The position numbers and the translations under genes were made by a program. Under the pieces are notes generated by a model, which was not told the DNA's origin, did no database searches, and worked only from the letters and a program-made list of their open reading frames with translations. This document shows positions 40,091-53,244 of a stretch of 64,000 nucleotides of DNA, one piece after another. The stretch spans positions 10,107,079-10,171,078 of the forward strand of contig OU342826.1 of NCBI GenBank assembly GCA_910591455.2, given 5' to 3'. Source of the stretch: Pholis gunnellus (lineage: Eukaryota > Chordata > Actinopteri > Perciformes > Pholidae). Numbering within the stretch: the stretch's first letter is position 1; every line of letters starts with the position of its first letter.

Positions 40091-40260
40091 GGAGACAGAA
40101 CAGGAGGCAATGGCGCGAGGACGAGAGAGAGCACGTGGGGGGGAGGACAGAGGTGTAGAGACGGATGCAGTGAGTCAGCTGAGGACAGACAGATGAAGGG
40201 GAGAACCGGAGGGCGAAATGAAGGATGAGATGGAAGAAGGGATGGATTAAGGAGAGAGGG
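39770..40260 (+). other. purine-rich block with (GA)n
   Basis: A/G-rich plus strand with a perfect (GA)14 at about 40056-40084. A 244-codon minus-strand frame over it is Ser/Pro/Leu-rich simple sequence, not a gene. Confidence 0.85.
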
Positions 40261-40353
40261 GACTTTGATATGTGAGCAAGTGTTACATTGACCCCTCACC
40301 ACAGACAGCACCCTATTAGTGACAGTTAGTTCAAACTGCATATCAAGCAGAAT

Positions 40354-40373
40354 CACACACACACACACACACA
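40354..40373. repeat. short (CA)n
   Basis: Ten units. Confidence 0.9.
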
Positions 40374-40817
40374 TCAAAGTGAGGGGAATCCGTTCCAGAG
40401 AGCATCTAATTGAGGGGAAAACAAGGCTAAGTGCCCATTGACAGGTGGCGCTAACATGCAATCTGTATCTGGATATCTCATCCGGATAATTTCATTTGAT
40501 CACAGCCCTTTGCGTTCAAACGTGGTATTAAAGTGACCAGGAGGAACTTTTGAACTGATAATGAAACGGTCTCGGACAGATTCACAGCACACGGGCTCGC
40601 CTGCGGCGGCCTCCGGTGAGCTCCTCCATCCGGCCAGGAGCAGAGCGAAGGGCTATGTGAAGGCTGCAGTAAAATGAAACACACTACCGCGTTTGTCCAC
40701 AGGGGGCCGCCAATATCAACACAAAATGAAAGTTCCTTGTAGTAGTTTTAAGCGTTTTCTCGATGCTGCCTGTGCTGCGATCGCTTCTTACCGAGGTGGA
40801 ACAAAGTGGTTGTTTTT

Positions 40818-40925
40818 CCAAGTCACACGGAAGTCTCAAGTCTTGGCTAACAAGTCCCAAGTCAGGACCAACAAGTCCAGAGTTACGTCATAGGTCAAGT
40901 CCAAAGCTTTGTGTTTCAAGTCGTC
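40818..40925 (+). repeat. degenerate CAAGTC-type short tandem repeat
   Basis: The pentamer AAGTC occurs about eight times in roughly 105 bases, mostly as CAAGTC or CAAGTCC with irregular spacing (near 40819, 40831, 40838, 40852, 40859, 40873, 40896 and 40917). Fish genomes carry similar 'caagtc' degenerate arrays. Unit length is not constant, so it looks like a decayed satellite. Confidence 0.6.
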
Positions 40926-41059
40926 ACGCAACAAAGCCAATGGAGCGGATGAAGATTTAAGCCGGTGGGGAACATGAACATCTCTACTAAATGTCACGGC
41001 AATCCAGTAGTTGTGCAGACATTTTACTCTGAACCAAAAAAATGTCAATCTGGCTTAAA

Positions 41060-41640
41060 CCAAGAGAGGCGAGAAAGAAAGAGTACGAAGGAAAGACCGA
41101 TAAGGATAAGAAGGGAGGGAGGCTAAGAAAAGAACAATACGCCATGCATTCACAGCAAAGGGGAGAGTGGAAAATAAATTCCAAACGACACATCTCAAAC
41201 AAATAAATCAGGGCTAAGGGAGTGAAACGGAAAGAAGGGGTGAACAATGAACAACAAGTTAAGGGAGTGCTGGGGAGGCTGAACGGGCATTTCGAATCCA
41301 GTAACTCAGACACACGCTAAAGGCAGGCTTCCTGTCATGGCCGCCAGTGGAGATGCATACAAAAAAACAACAACAACAACAAAAACATTGCATTTGGATG
41401 TATGCGGCACAAGGGGAGGAGGAGGAAAAAGCGATAGAGATAGAATGAGGATAAAACGCAAAAGCATCCAAGGCTCAACTGCAGCCAGATTTGAGGCAGA
41501 GCAAAAAAATCGAACCGGGAATGATTGATGAGGAAGGAATTAGGCAGGAGAGATGAAAAGTGATGATAGACGGTGAGGGTTAGAGAGTCGGGGAATGAAC
41601 GGCGAGTTTAAAAAAGGGGAGTTTCACAGCTCGGTATGAA
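41060..41640 (+). other. purine-rich stretch with (CAA)n
   Basis: A/G-rich on the plus strand, interrupted by mixed sequence at 41280-41345. It contains a (CAA)5 run at about 41368-41385. Confidence 0.65.
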
Positions 41641-41836
41641 AAAAAATACCTCGCTGACAAGTCCATTAGTAACACGGTCGGTTTCAAACCCCCCCCAACA
41701 AACAAGAATGAATGTGCTCACACCTCAGAGATTGGGAGTGCAGCCGCGTGAAACGGAAAAAGCTGAGAGACTAATGGATAGAACGTTCAAATAAAACCAC
41801 AATACAGTCATTTGCACTGGAATGGAATACTTGTCG

Positions 41837-41852
41837 CCCCCCCCCCCCCCCC
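41837..41852. repeat. C16 homopolymer
   Basis: Uninterrupted run of 16 C. Confidence 0.95.
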
Positions 41853-43609
41853 GTACACGTCCCCTTCCATTTAGACTGAAGCACGTTGAGTTTCCGCTGG
41901 AAAGACTTGTTCCCTTTAGAGCTCGGCCTGAAGTGAAAGCTGCGCAAATTGAAAGTGTTGCTCGCGACAGCCGAAACTTTCGACGTGTGCCGAAATTAGA
42001 GTAATTACTGCACTCCTGCCACTTTCAAGTGACCCCAATTCCCCCCCCCAAAAAATGTCAAGATTTCCTCAGGACAAAGAGGATGTGACAAAAGAGTGGT
42101 AGGGGATCTGTAGCCAAGACTTTCTACCAACTTGTCGTCTCACTCGCGGGAGCACAGCGAGGCGAGCGCGTCCCCGAGTGTGTCCTTGCAGGTACGGAAA
42201 AGCTGGTTCACTATGACGGAAAGGTGCATAAAGGAGGAGGAGTAGGCGGAGGTACAAAGTCTAGATACTTCCCATCTCATTTCCTCCTCACAGATAATAA
42301 AGCGTGACATTCTTGGTGAGTCGCAAGATGAACATGTTAGCGCGATATTGCCCGAGTTCTTCGGCGGCCTTTATCCTCCATTTTTAAATGTATTAAATAT
42401 GACAACGCATTTGATAACGGCGATAGAAAAGAAGGGCAATTCTGGGAGGTTTACATTTGAGATTATCTGCTCTGTGGACATGAAATACATGATTTATGAT
42501 AGTTAAATATCACATTTTCCTCCAACATTATTGCTTCTAAAAAAAAAATGAAAACCCACAGTAGAGCTGAGCACATTTTAATGTTTCATACAGTGAGATA
42601 AGAGGAAAGAAAATGAAAGACACAAAAATCATGCTGGAAAAATAAAAAATAGATTTAGAACAAACTTAAAATGGATTAAAGAGAGAGATAACATAGTGAT
42701 ATATAAATTAAAGCTAAATGGTAAGAACGATGATGCGTTGATACCCGGCATGCCGAGCACCAATCGTGGCTGGCTACACGGGCCTTGATTTGCTTTAATG
42801 ACACTCCATAAAGCAAAAATATATATAAAAACACTTCCACCTTTTTATGTGGGATATTTACTGCAGAGTTGCTTTGAGGAAGAAAATGGAAATTTTGTTA
42901 GGCCTCAATGTTACACGGTGTGTTTTTATGAGACACACACACACACGGCGTTGAGGGGCTTTAATCCACCAACAGTTGGGATAATAACATGTTTCCTTGA
43001 CTGCCACCTCTGTGTCAAGACCAAGTATGGAGCAAGTGTGTGAACGCACAACTTTTCCAACTCCAATGAAGAACATATGGCAGGTGTACATACTCCTATA
43101 AAAACGAGAAAACTACAGCCCTACAAAGAATAAAGAAAGAAATAAAAGACCTAAATTATATTAATGACACATTTTATTGCCGTCACATTTGTCTTTCGGA
43201 TCTTTATTATCACATTAGCCACATTTTTAAAGGCAAACATGAAGATTTAAGACCTTAACTGACAGGATATACTTAAAAAGTGGACACCACTTTAATCAAA
43301 ATAACACAAATTAACGGTTTGGGAGAACTAAATTGACTTTGTTTTGTTGCGAGCGGTGGTTGTTTGACTTAATGATCGCCGGGACGTCAATGTTTAACCG
43401 ATGAGTGGGGTTTTTTTTCCCTCACTGATGTAGTTCACCGTGATGAGACACAAATACAGCGAGACGAATAAAGCGCTTCTTTGTTTAGTTTTATCTCTCA
43501 CGCAGAGACGGAAGAGACGGAAGAAGCCAAACAACAGACTGATTGAGACGAGCGAGTGCGGCTCACAAAATTGTCTGTCATGTTTGGTTGCCATAGGAAC
43601 AGGTGGGAT

Positions 43610-43625
43610 CCCCCCCCCCCCCCCC
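43610..43625. repeat. C16 homopolymer
   Basis: Uninterrupted run of 16 C directly after GGTGGGAT, 570 bases downstream of exon A in the intron. Confidence 0.95.
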
Positions 43626-43659
43626 TATAACTTCCTATTAGTTGCACTGATTTGTGAGT

Positions 43660-43735
43660 CTGTCAGCTTAATTCATTAATTGGGCTAATTATGCAGGGAA
43701 TCCAATATGAATTAGCGTAATTGTAGCTTTCTGGT
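43660..43735. promoter_or_regulatory. candidate non-coding regulatory element rich in homeodomain cores
   Basis: Five TAATT/ATTAG-type cores occur in about 60 bases (CTTAATTCATTAATTGGG, GCTAATTATG, GAATTAGCGTAATTG). This is well above the surrounding density and in non-repetitive sequence about 460 bases into the intron after exon A. No conservation data are available. Confidence 0.3.
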
Positions 43736-44194
43736 GTTTTCTGGAGGGCCTTTATACTTGTACCTGTGTGTGTTTTTGTGTGTTTATATCTTGAGTGTGT
43801 GTATTAGTTTGAGACCCGTCTGTGTGGTTTCAGCCGAGCAAATCTCACAGGTCATCAGCGAAGCGGAATGCTATTTATATCGTTCACTATTCTCTCTCGG
43901 ACCTCATCACTCTGCTTTTCTCTTCACTGATCCCACCTGTCCCTGTCCTACACCCGCCTCTTTGTGCCTTCCATCAATCCCTCCCCCTCGTCTCCTCGAC
44001 CGTGCCCACACCTCTATACCTCCGCTCTCTCTCCATTCCGGCAACTTTTCAGAGTGGGACGCGTCTAAAACACCTCGACGCTGCAGCACCTGTCTGTGGA
44101 CAGATGACGCCAAACAAACGCACGCAAAGTGACAACCGCCGCCACCATTCCGGCTGCCCACCTGCCAGCCGCGCTTGTAAACATCTGCTACTTA

Positions 44195-44380
<186 letters not shown>

Positions 44381-44647
44381 TTATCTAAGTAATGATGTTA
44401 GTTGTGTAAACACTCAAGAAGGAGCACTCACTCATCTTAATGAGCCGTGAAACCGAAAGCATTAAAAAAAAACCTGTCTTGTCTCCATGCAAATATGACT
44501 ACATAAAAATGAGGTGGAAAAAAAATAAGCTTTGTGTTTTATTTGTATGGAGGGAAAAGGGCATTTCTCATAATTTCCCTGCACTGCAATAATTAGATCA
44601 TCAATCAAACGGGATTTATTGAAAACTCATCCTCATAAAAGCCCGTT

Positions 44648-44815
44648 TTCACAATCAGAATCACAATCAGTGTCGGGAACAATAAATGTTCAGGAGTTTG
44701 TCTCGTCAGTGTTGCTGGTGCAGGGACGATGATACGTCCTCTAAAGACTGGGCCTGACAAGCACACATCAATACACATAGTATATACATCTATCATATAT
44801 AGCGTGGACAGATAA
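44648..44815 (+). repeat. possible degenerate copy of the fish 'AATCAGAATCA...GGAATTTGTCT' interspersed repeat
   Basis: Just upstream of exon A on the minus strand, the plus strand reads ACAATCAGAATCACAATCAG, then an AATAAATGTTCAGGAGTTTG block, TCTCGTCAGTGTTGCTGGTG, and a tail of ACATA-type words. This resembles a diverged copy of a common fish repeat that begins with AATCAGAATCAG and carries GGAATTTGTCT. The match is from memory and imperfect. Confidence 0.4.
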
Positions 44816-46869
44816 AGAAATGGTAAAACCACACTACACTTCTTGCGATCGTATCACACCAGCCGCGACGGCAAAATGGGGCCTGGGGCGTAAAGTGAGA
44901 CCCCATTTCGCCGCGATGACTCACTCACAGACTCACAAGGTGAAAACAACACCGGCGTTGCTGTCGCATCCGGTTAACATGAAGAAACGGAATCACAGGG
45001 CGCTGAGAGAATGCGCCAACATGTGAAGATATGAATGCGGATCAGAGCACACGAGGTGGACTTTGATGCTCGTATCTGCGAACGCAAAATGCTCACACTG
45101 AACACGTCAATGCGTTTATTTTGGTTGTCAGTTTGTGACTACTCTCAAACCCGGATGTAGGACTTACCATTCCATGCCAAAAGACCATTTTTTTTTTCCC
45201 TTTTTGGAAAATAAATGTTCTTATTTTAAAATCGGAACTGCGGTGTTCAAATGTACCATTTAAAATGCAACGGAATGTTTTCTTATACCTGTTTTATTAC
45301 TTATTCTTCATTTAAGAGGCGATAACACATAATCCAGTATCTAGTCACCTCTTCAGAAATTCTCTTTTTAACTGACTATATTCCTTTAATTACACACGTT
45401 CATCATGCACCGACGACTGTTTTAACTTTGAATTATGGCTGTTAGTCATGTTTTCCCCCCCCAACACAGAGATCTGATGCCACACCTGCGTATGACAGTA
45501 ATTTCGGAAAACTAAATAAATAAACAAAAACTCAACATATAACCGGCTAGTGTAATTATTTTGCCTTGCTAAGATAGGATCCCCCTGAATGTGCTGATCT
45601 ATGCTTTTCTGTGGGAAGTTGAACATGCCATTCAGAGTAAAACATGATCATTAGGAGGGACAATTAGCATGTTCGTAGACCAACGACAGCGCTTTCCATA
45701 CTCATCCTTCAAAACTCCACTTTGGCTCGTCTCAGCTCAAGTTTAATTTTGCCCAGTGGGAGCTGCACGCAGAGTGCAATTGCCTTGTAAAAAGCTTTAT
45801 AAATAAAACGTATCATTATTACCATTATAATTTGGAGACTAGGCGATTACACAGATGATTCAAGCGAAGCAGTCGGATTGGCACCAATTTAACCAATCAG
45901 AGCAGCTCAAGTCGCTCAGATGTGATCCAGCCACAGCATTGATTATTCCTATAATCAGTCGCCATGATACCAAATAGAAGACATTTTGAGCGAGGAAAAT
46001 AACATCCAAACAAATGAAATTAGAGGGCTGCAAGCAATCAAATCACCAAAACACAAGCTGCACAACAGGAAGTCTAATTTACCCAGGAGGCGCAGATGTG
46101 AGCAACCCAAGAAAAGGCAACAGCACCACCTACATCTGTAAGTATCTAAAACTATTAGTTGAGCGGACAGTTTGTTTGTGCTTCCCTCCCTCTCTGGAAT
46201 CAGACTGAAGTGAACAAAGCGGGAGGAAGTGAACGATCTAAACTAATTCCTTCACACCAGTCTTCAAACAGACAAATGCATGTTTAGTCTTTAGTTGTTA
46301 AACCAGCCCAGTGCCTTTCGGCGTTTGCGTTCATTTCCAACATTTGGCGAGCGTAAATGTCAGGACGATCAAACGGGCAGAGGAAGCGAGAGGGATGGAT
46401 TGCGGAGACAAAGATTGCCCTAAGCTAAAACTGCAGCAATTAGAATTTGGCAACTAAAACAAATACGCACAACAATCTCAAAAAGCTCAAAGAAACGTTG
46501 ATGGAGATGCCGTTATAACGTAGAATCCATGATGCATAATACACAGGAAACACCTGCTCGGCGCTCGTCAGCCTCTCATTAAGCCCATAGCTGGCATAAT
46601 TAAGCTTGTTGTAAAGAAAACTCTTCTCAGGAGGACATTAGACACAGTTCTGGAGCGACGCACGCACACGCCCACATGCAACACATGTATTAATATTTGC
46701 TGCAACCTTGTAAAACATCATCCGTGTAAAAAAATATTCAGAGACTCAGCAGAGTTTCCTCTGCAGAGAGCGATTAATCCCATTTATGGCATCTGTAGCT
46801 CCCCACAGGTTTCACCAGAGAGACTCATTAGAGGGATCCCCACACACTTCAATTAAACTGTATGAGCCC

Positions 46870-46892
46870 CCCCCCACACACACACACAAACA
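46870..46892. repeat. C run and short (CA)n
   Basis: A C run (46867-46874) followed by CA units with an AAAC variant. Confidence 0.8.
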
Positions 46893-47045
46893 CATAAAAC
46901 CAACAAACACAATGCCCGTCTGTCTGATGTGTGATACACAACCCTTGACCTCGGGAGAAAACAGTCAGGAATAAGAAAACACAATCTCTCTCTCACACAC
47001 ACACTGTACAAATCCATATACACGTGTACTCATTATTTATATATA

Positions 47046-47145
47046 NNNNNNNNNNNNNNNNNNNNNNNNNNNNNNNNNNNNNNNNNNNNNNNNNNNNNNN
47101 NNNNNNNNNNNNNNNNNNNNNNNNNNNNNNNNNNNNNNNNNNNNN
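47046..47145. other. assembly gap (100 N)
   Basis: Exactly 100 N, the usual placeholder for a gap of unknown size. The left flank is TTTATATATA and the right flank is unique, so the lost sequence may begin with a (TA)n array. Confidence 0.99.
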
Positions 47146-49300
47146 AGTAGTCTCTGTTGCTGCCGACGGCAAGGTCAGAACTTGCAGTCCTTCGAAATAA
47201 AAAGAAGGAAGGCAGACATATTTCTCAGAATATGTTAAGGCCAGAAATGCTGCCGCTGACCGCCGCATCTTCCACGGCCACGTGAGTAATTATTTCCAGG
47301 AGGATAATTATCATGAAGCAAGTAGAGAAGATGATTCAGTAGCTGCCCACACAGGCCGACACCTCTGAGGTGGAACGTACAAAAAGAGTGTCCCTGACAA
47401 GAGGTTGAATGGGATGATTGTGGCTATTTGATGCCATTCAGTCTGGGAGAGACTGCAGTGGAAACCTTCAAGCGGGACCAATTTCCCTTCGTACCTTTAC
47501 ACGTATGTATTTTTTAGTTGAAAGATACTACGCTGTTCCTACCAAAACAGGATTCTGAAGCATTTCAGTCATGATTACGTTATTGTAACATTAGCAGCAC
47601 TTGATAAATGTGTGCCAGAGAGTAGAGACGGCGCGCGTTTGAGTGTACTTGCAGTGCGTCCATTGCTGAGGGCCACTCCGCGTTCGCCTTCCGTAACCCT
47701 GAGAAAGATGGAACAAGGCAGTTTTGAGGAAGTGCTCCCACTTTCCTTTTGTTTGCGTGGAGCTATGATTTCTGCTCGCGCTGCACGTTGTCTAATCTTT
47801 ATCTCCTTTGCCTAAGCTGAGTGATGTTTGGGATTTAAGCTGCACCGACTCTTGTAAGTGCAGCAACATCACCCGATGTGATCCCACTCGGCTCCTGGAG
47901 CCTCGGCATCTTTGAATCAGCGACTTGTGATTAGCCTCAATGTGTCTCCACTGAGTGCCATGTTAATGGTGCAGAATAAAGACGCATGAGGAAAACGCAC
48001 GTCATACATGACGCTGTGTTCCAGCCCACTTATATAACATAGAGTGTCTTCCCGTTTAAACTCCATTCCCCAAGAGATGGTGTTACTAGCACAGGTGTAC
48101 TACTTTTCACTAACCACTAAAACATTGCGTCACGTTAGCTCCGACTAACTTTGCATGAGTCTCAGACCGCCAAAATGTTTTTATTCTGTGTCGAGCACCC
48201 TATGTATTTGAGGGCCTTCCTGCAGCTTCATCTCTGCAAGGACACTGAGGATCCTAGCAGAGGTTTGGTGCTGAGCATAATGATTTTAGTCTTTGAACTC
48301 AAAGTACAGAGACAAGTAACGACATAGAAAACGGGCTCTTGGTTATCCATAGAGGGAAGAAATAGAGAAGCTTGTAAGATTTTCTTCTGGAGATTTTCAC
48401 TTTAACACTGCTGGGTAAATAGTCAAATTCTACCAAAATACCACACGGACCCTCTCGGAGGTCTCGCGGCCGGCACTGCACTTACATCCTGAAAAGGAAA
48501 ATATGATTTCTCCTCAAGGTTGTTGCTGCCAGATTGCTATCACTACATGCAAATCCTGTGAGGAAATAAAAACAAACGTAACCGATTCTCTCTGCACATC
48601 GCACATGAAGCCCACCGATTACTCCGGTCCCCCTGCCATCTTCCCTCAATGCCCTTACGTCCGCCAGCCAGAAAGCAGTGCTGCATGCTGGGTCGTGAAA
48701 TGTCCAGGGGGCGGTCAGAGTAATGCGGTACATGCTCCTCAGGTTGAGGTGTGATGTGCATCACGCAGCAGAGGGAACAAAACAATGGCACCATCGACGG
48801 TACTGACCTGATAAATGGCTTCGTCTGGTGGTCACACTAGTGTCACACCAGGAGTTTAAATTATTCTGTTACCTGACTTCATTGTTTTGAACCCGTAATC
48901 AAAGCTGTGGGTTTTAAAATACTTGTGAGGACATTGACTGTATTTGTGCCTCCAGTGCAGCAAGGTTTCAAAAGATATACGGTTTTGTTCTGCTATGCGG
49001 CACCCATCTGGTTTCACACCATGTTTTTTTTTTTTTAATCTTTTAAAAGACAAACTTGAACTTTAGAAACCGTCTTTGCATGAAGAGGTTCTCTTTATGA
49101 CCAGCATGGAGAGGAGGAATGATTAAAGCAACCGATTATTATACGATACACGCTTGCCCATACATACAGCGAAAAAGACAGGTTGAACAAAATGTAACAT
49201 CGTTTAAGGAATGCACTGGTTTGTTTTAAAGCACCAAAACAAAATACGGCAGAACAAAGCTTCAGGCACAGCTCAGGGCTGGAATGAGTAAAACACAGAT

Positions 49301-49315
49301 GGGGGGGGGGGGGGG
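49301..49315. repeat. G15 homopolymer
   Basis: Uninterrupted run of 15 G. Confidence 0.95.
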
Positions 49316-49630
49316 ATATCTCTACACCTTAATTTTCAGTAAAGCCCAAAGGAGAACTGCACACAGTCACGAGGGGGAGGAGTCCTGCCATCTTTATTAC
49401 AGCAACAGTTTATGGCAACTCTGGCCTTTATTTGTGAGAATAGTCGCTGCCATGAAAATGGAGGCTGATCACATGAATTGGGTTTTTTTTTTCATTTTCT
49501 TTTTGTAAAATACACAAAGGTATCACAGTCTGGAAACGAAAAGCTGTTTAACAAGGTGCTTCGCACAGCAACTTTGTAAGGCGCATAGTCCTATCACCCA
49601 GCAGTTATTACATAACCAGATCCTACCTAA

Positions 49631-49646
49631 CCCCCCCCCCCCCCCC
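49631..49646. repeat. C16 homopolymer
   Basis: Uninterrupted run of 16 C, 137 bases before a (CA)25 array. Confidence 0.95.
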
Positions 49647-49781
49647 TCATCTAAACATCACCGCTGCTTCTTCCCTTTAACTGCAGCTCACTTCTTTCAT
49701 TTATTTCCTCTCTTGTGGGGATCGGAGTTAATCTGGTGCCAAGATACTCTGTAATCTGATCCAATTCCCTTTCAGGCTCGC

Positions 49782-49782
<1 letters not shown>

Positions 49783-49832
<50 letters not shown>
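49783..49832. repeat. (CA)25 microsatellite
   Basis: Perfect AC run. Confidence 0.97.
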
Positions 49833-49838
<6 letters not shown>

Positions 49839-50751
49839 AACCCTCATCCGACTCACTGTTGATACAACCGCAGAACAACACAAACACGCACTCAAACTCT
49901 CAAATAGATCAGCTTTCCGTGGTGCCACCTCTCTAATCCTTTTGCTGCGGGGAGCTGCCAAAGCAGCTGCGCTCACCTACCCGAGCGCACATCCTGTAGA
50001 AAACAGACAAACAGCAGTAATGCGCACGTATCGCATATGTGCCTAGGAGGCACACAAAACACATGTTCATAATGAACACAATCATGTGTGTGCCCACACA
50101 CAGAGGCAGTCCCGTATGCGCCCACATGTTCGTATTCATCCCAGCTGTAATGGGGAAAGGAGCTTGACCGGAATCCCTCCATCTGTTTACACATTCATGT
50201 ATTCATCCCTTCATCTCATATCTTCCCCAGGCTTTAAGTCCATCATTCATTTCTTTCCCCTCCTCAATCATGTTTTTCCACACTGGTCGCTTCTACCCGC
50301 TTGTGATTAAGATTCAGGTCATCCTACCTCCTCCTCTCCATATATCCCGTTTTCCCCACTCTTCCCGCTTCATTTTCATGCCAAAGGATTTGAGGATGCC
50401 TGGTTATCACATTTGTAATGGGGAAAACAAACATATTGCAAATACTGCAGGAAAAGAAGCCGGGGATACAAAGCCTGAAACAACACATTGTCGCGTATTG
50501 TTTTTATTCTGACGGGAGAGGTTTCACTCAAGAGGATCCTGCATTCAGACATTGAGACGGGATAAGACTCCCTCCTGAATCGATGCCTAAATTACCCCGC
50601 TTGTGCAAGTGTGGTCATTAGTATCACATGAGGCAGGCTTAATGGCTTCTCAATTTGGGGACCAGAACACCACAGCTTCGCTTAAAATGTGTTTGCAGCT
50701 GTGCGATAGTTAAATCACGCGAATCTACGCTCTCTCCCTTGTTGCTTAAGC

Positions 50752-50799
50752 TCACAAAGTGTCACAAAGTGTCACAAAGTGTCACAAAGTGTCACAAAG
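50752..50799. repeat. 10-bp minisatellite, 4.8 copies
   Basis: The unit TCACAAAGTG repeats perfectly from 50752 to 50799. Copies begin at 50752, 50762, 50772, 50782 and 50792 (the last is cut after eight bases). Confidence 0.98.
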
Positions 50800-51519
50800 C
50801 ACAGCACACATACGACTGAGGTGAGGACAGAAGAGCGTGCGCTGTATCTCATAATATGATTGACACACGGCTAAGTCTTATTGGAAGACGTCAGACTCTT
50901 TTGATAGATAGCAGATCTGCTCTGTTCTACTTCGATATTTCAACCAGCACCAAAGTGGCAGATTGACATAAGCAACATGGCCGTCCCCAGAGCCAATGCT
51001 ACTAAGCACGGCTCGTAAAAATGAATTACTAAAGCTATAATAATCCCAATTATAGCGCCTCCTCAAGCGTCTCAAAAAGTTCTTATTCGTAGTGTAGCTT
51101 TGTTACGTTTACCTGTGGCCTGAGAGGTCAGAGGTCAGGCCCGGGGCCCCTCACTTGGAGGGATGCATCCTCACTCATTACACCACATAATACCAGCCGC
51201 CGTCTGTACATGTTCAGTAGCTCGCAAAAATGGTAACCCCGTCTGAGGTTACCCATATATTCCACAAATAAACCACTTCTTTCTGGTGGTGACAGCCACT
51301 CCCTTCTCCTCACTGCTCTCTGATCCTTCCCTTAGCTTGTCTCCCTTCAGATGTTTTCCCTCTCTTCCTCGACGCGGCTACATTTCAAAACAGTTTGCCG
51401 CCTCTTCCTTCCGTAAGTAGCAGTTGGCCTCTGCTCCACTTTCAACACTCTCTTCCTTCTCTACTTCCAGGTTTGACAAGCCTTCAGATAATAAGTCTGT
51501 TCATCTAGAAAATTAAAGA

Positions 51520-51860
51520 AAGTAAAACAAAAGAGTCAAGAGTAAAGGTCACGGATGGACAGATGGCAGAGCAGCGACGCATCGATGGGGCAGAGTGACA
51601 GAGATGAGGAAAGGTTGATGGTGAATGGAGCTGTAGGGGGGAAACGGAGACAAAGCGAGGAGCAGGAGATTGAGAGAAAGACATGGAGATAAATAGAGAA
51701 TGACCGAGAGGCAAAATCAAAGTACATCTATATCTACCGCGAGGGAACCTGACGGCGTGTTTTGTAGCAAGCCTGCGGATGAATAATGACCGAAACGTGT
51801 GATGTAAGAGTGAAGAAAGGACGGCCGATAAGAAGCAGCCGAGTCGAAAAGGTGTAGAGC
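51520..51860 (+). other. purine-rich stretch
   Basis: A/G-rich with AGAGA and GGAGA words. The overlapping minus-strand frame is low complexity. Confidence 0.65.
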
Positions 51861-52545
51861 GGCGAACTGCAGACAAAGACCACAAGGAGTGTGTGTGTGA
51901 CGCTGGTGGATTCATCGGTCTGTTTAACTAATGGATTCTGTCAGATTCCCGTTTGCTCACATGCTGAACATCAAAGATATCCAGAACTTGTACAAAATGT
52001 AAACATCTGATGATCTTTTTTTCATAAACTAATCTTACTCGAGACATGAAACTTTCCACAGATTGTATTTTCTTTATGCATAAGAGATAGTAATAGAGGT
52101 ATAAATATAATAGGCTGCACTAAAGGCATGTATTTAACTTAATTTACCTTTATGCAACTGCATTCAGTGCAGTGACTGGGCAAAAAAAAAAAGAAAAGCT
52201 AGCACATTTATGTACCGAGGTGCACGTCTAATAGGAACTAAATAGAGGCGGATGTCATCTTTTCCTACTTGGAGATTACTTAAGGACGAAGAGCTAATCG
52301 GCCTACTTTTAAGAGGGCTGCTATAGAGCATCGGAATTGGCATAGAGCATCAGACAAAAAGTGTGTATGGCCATTAAAATGAATTTTAGATGCACTGATG
52401 GAGATTTGCAATAAACATTGTTGTGTGCCGCATCATTTCTGGGCTTTCAAGCCGCTATTTGCATGACAAACAAATCTGTAGCTGTAAGACAAACGTGCAT
52501 GTGTGCGTGTGCGTGACACATCAGCAACGACATTAAAAAGAAAAA

Positions 52546-52569
52546 ATATATAAATATATATTTATATAT
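52546..52569. repeat. 24-bp perfect AT palindrome
   Basis: The 24 bases from 52546 equal their own reverse complement. Left arm ATATATAAATAT, right arm ATATTTATATAT. Confidence 0.97.
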
Positions 52570-52686
52570 CGTTCAGTCGATTTTTCTCACATTACAGAGA
52601 TCCTGGGGAACAAATGGAAGCTGCAAGGCCATCAGGCGGCAGCGTAATGGGAGTCGTACATAGTCTGGAAGCATTGCAGCCATAAA

Positions 52687-52865
<179 letters not shown>

Positions 52866-53201
52866 GAGAGAAAAGGGAGAGCGACGGAGAGGCAGAGACA
52901 GATTTTAAATCAATACAGCCACAGAAGACACCTAACGGGAATTTACCGTCCACGTGTGGACAAACAGAATTGTGGGCTCATAAAATCTGATGTTTACTAT
53001 CAATTAATTAGAAAAAAAAGAAGAGACATCAAGTCCAAAGTGCAGCCATAACTTTAGATGTACTGAAGGGACAGAAAGGAAGAAGCTTCCCAAAATAACA
53101 CAGCGCAGGTCAGAGAAAGTTTCTGTGGGCTGATTCACCGTCAGCAAGGAGACTCAAACTGTCACATTTTATGACTTCAAATAAACTGCTATACGGTGGG
53201 A

Positions 53202-53206
<5 letters not shown>

Positions 53207-53241
<35 letters not shown>
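53207..53241. repeat. (TA)17 microsatellite
   Basis: Perfect TA run between GTG and TGCGTGTG. Confidence 0.96.

Positions 53242-53244
<3 letters not shown>

Noticed and set aside
39727..40461. 244-codon minus-strand frame
   Set aside because: Ser/Pro/Leu/His simple sequence over a purine-rich block containing (GA)n.
48470..48495. Possible micro-exon on the minus strand (CAG, GAT, GTAAGT)
   Set aside because: A three-base exon would be needed. The acceptor and donor words match by chance and nothing in PC requires it.
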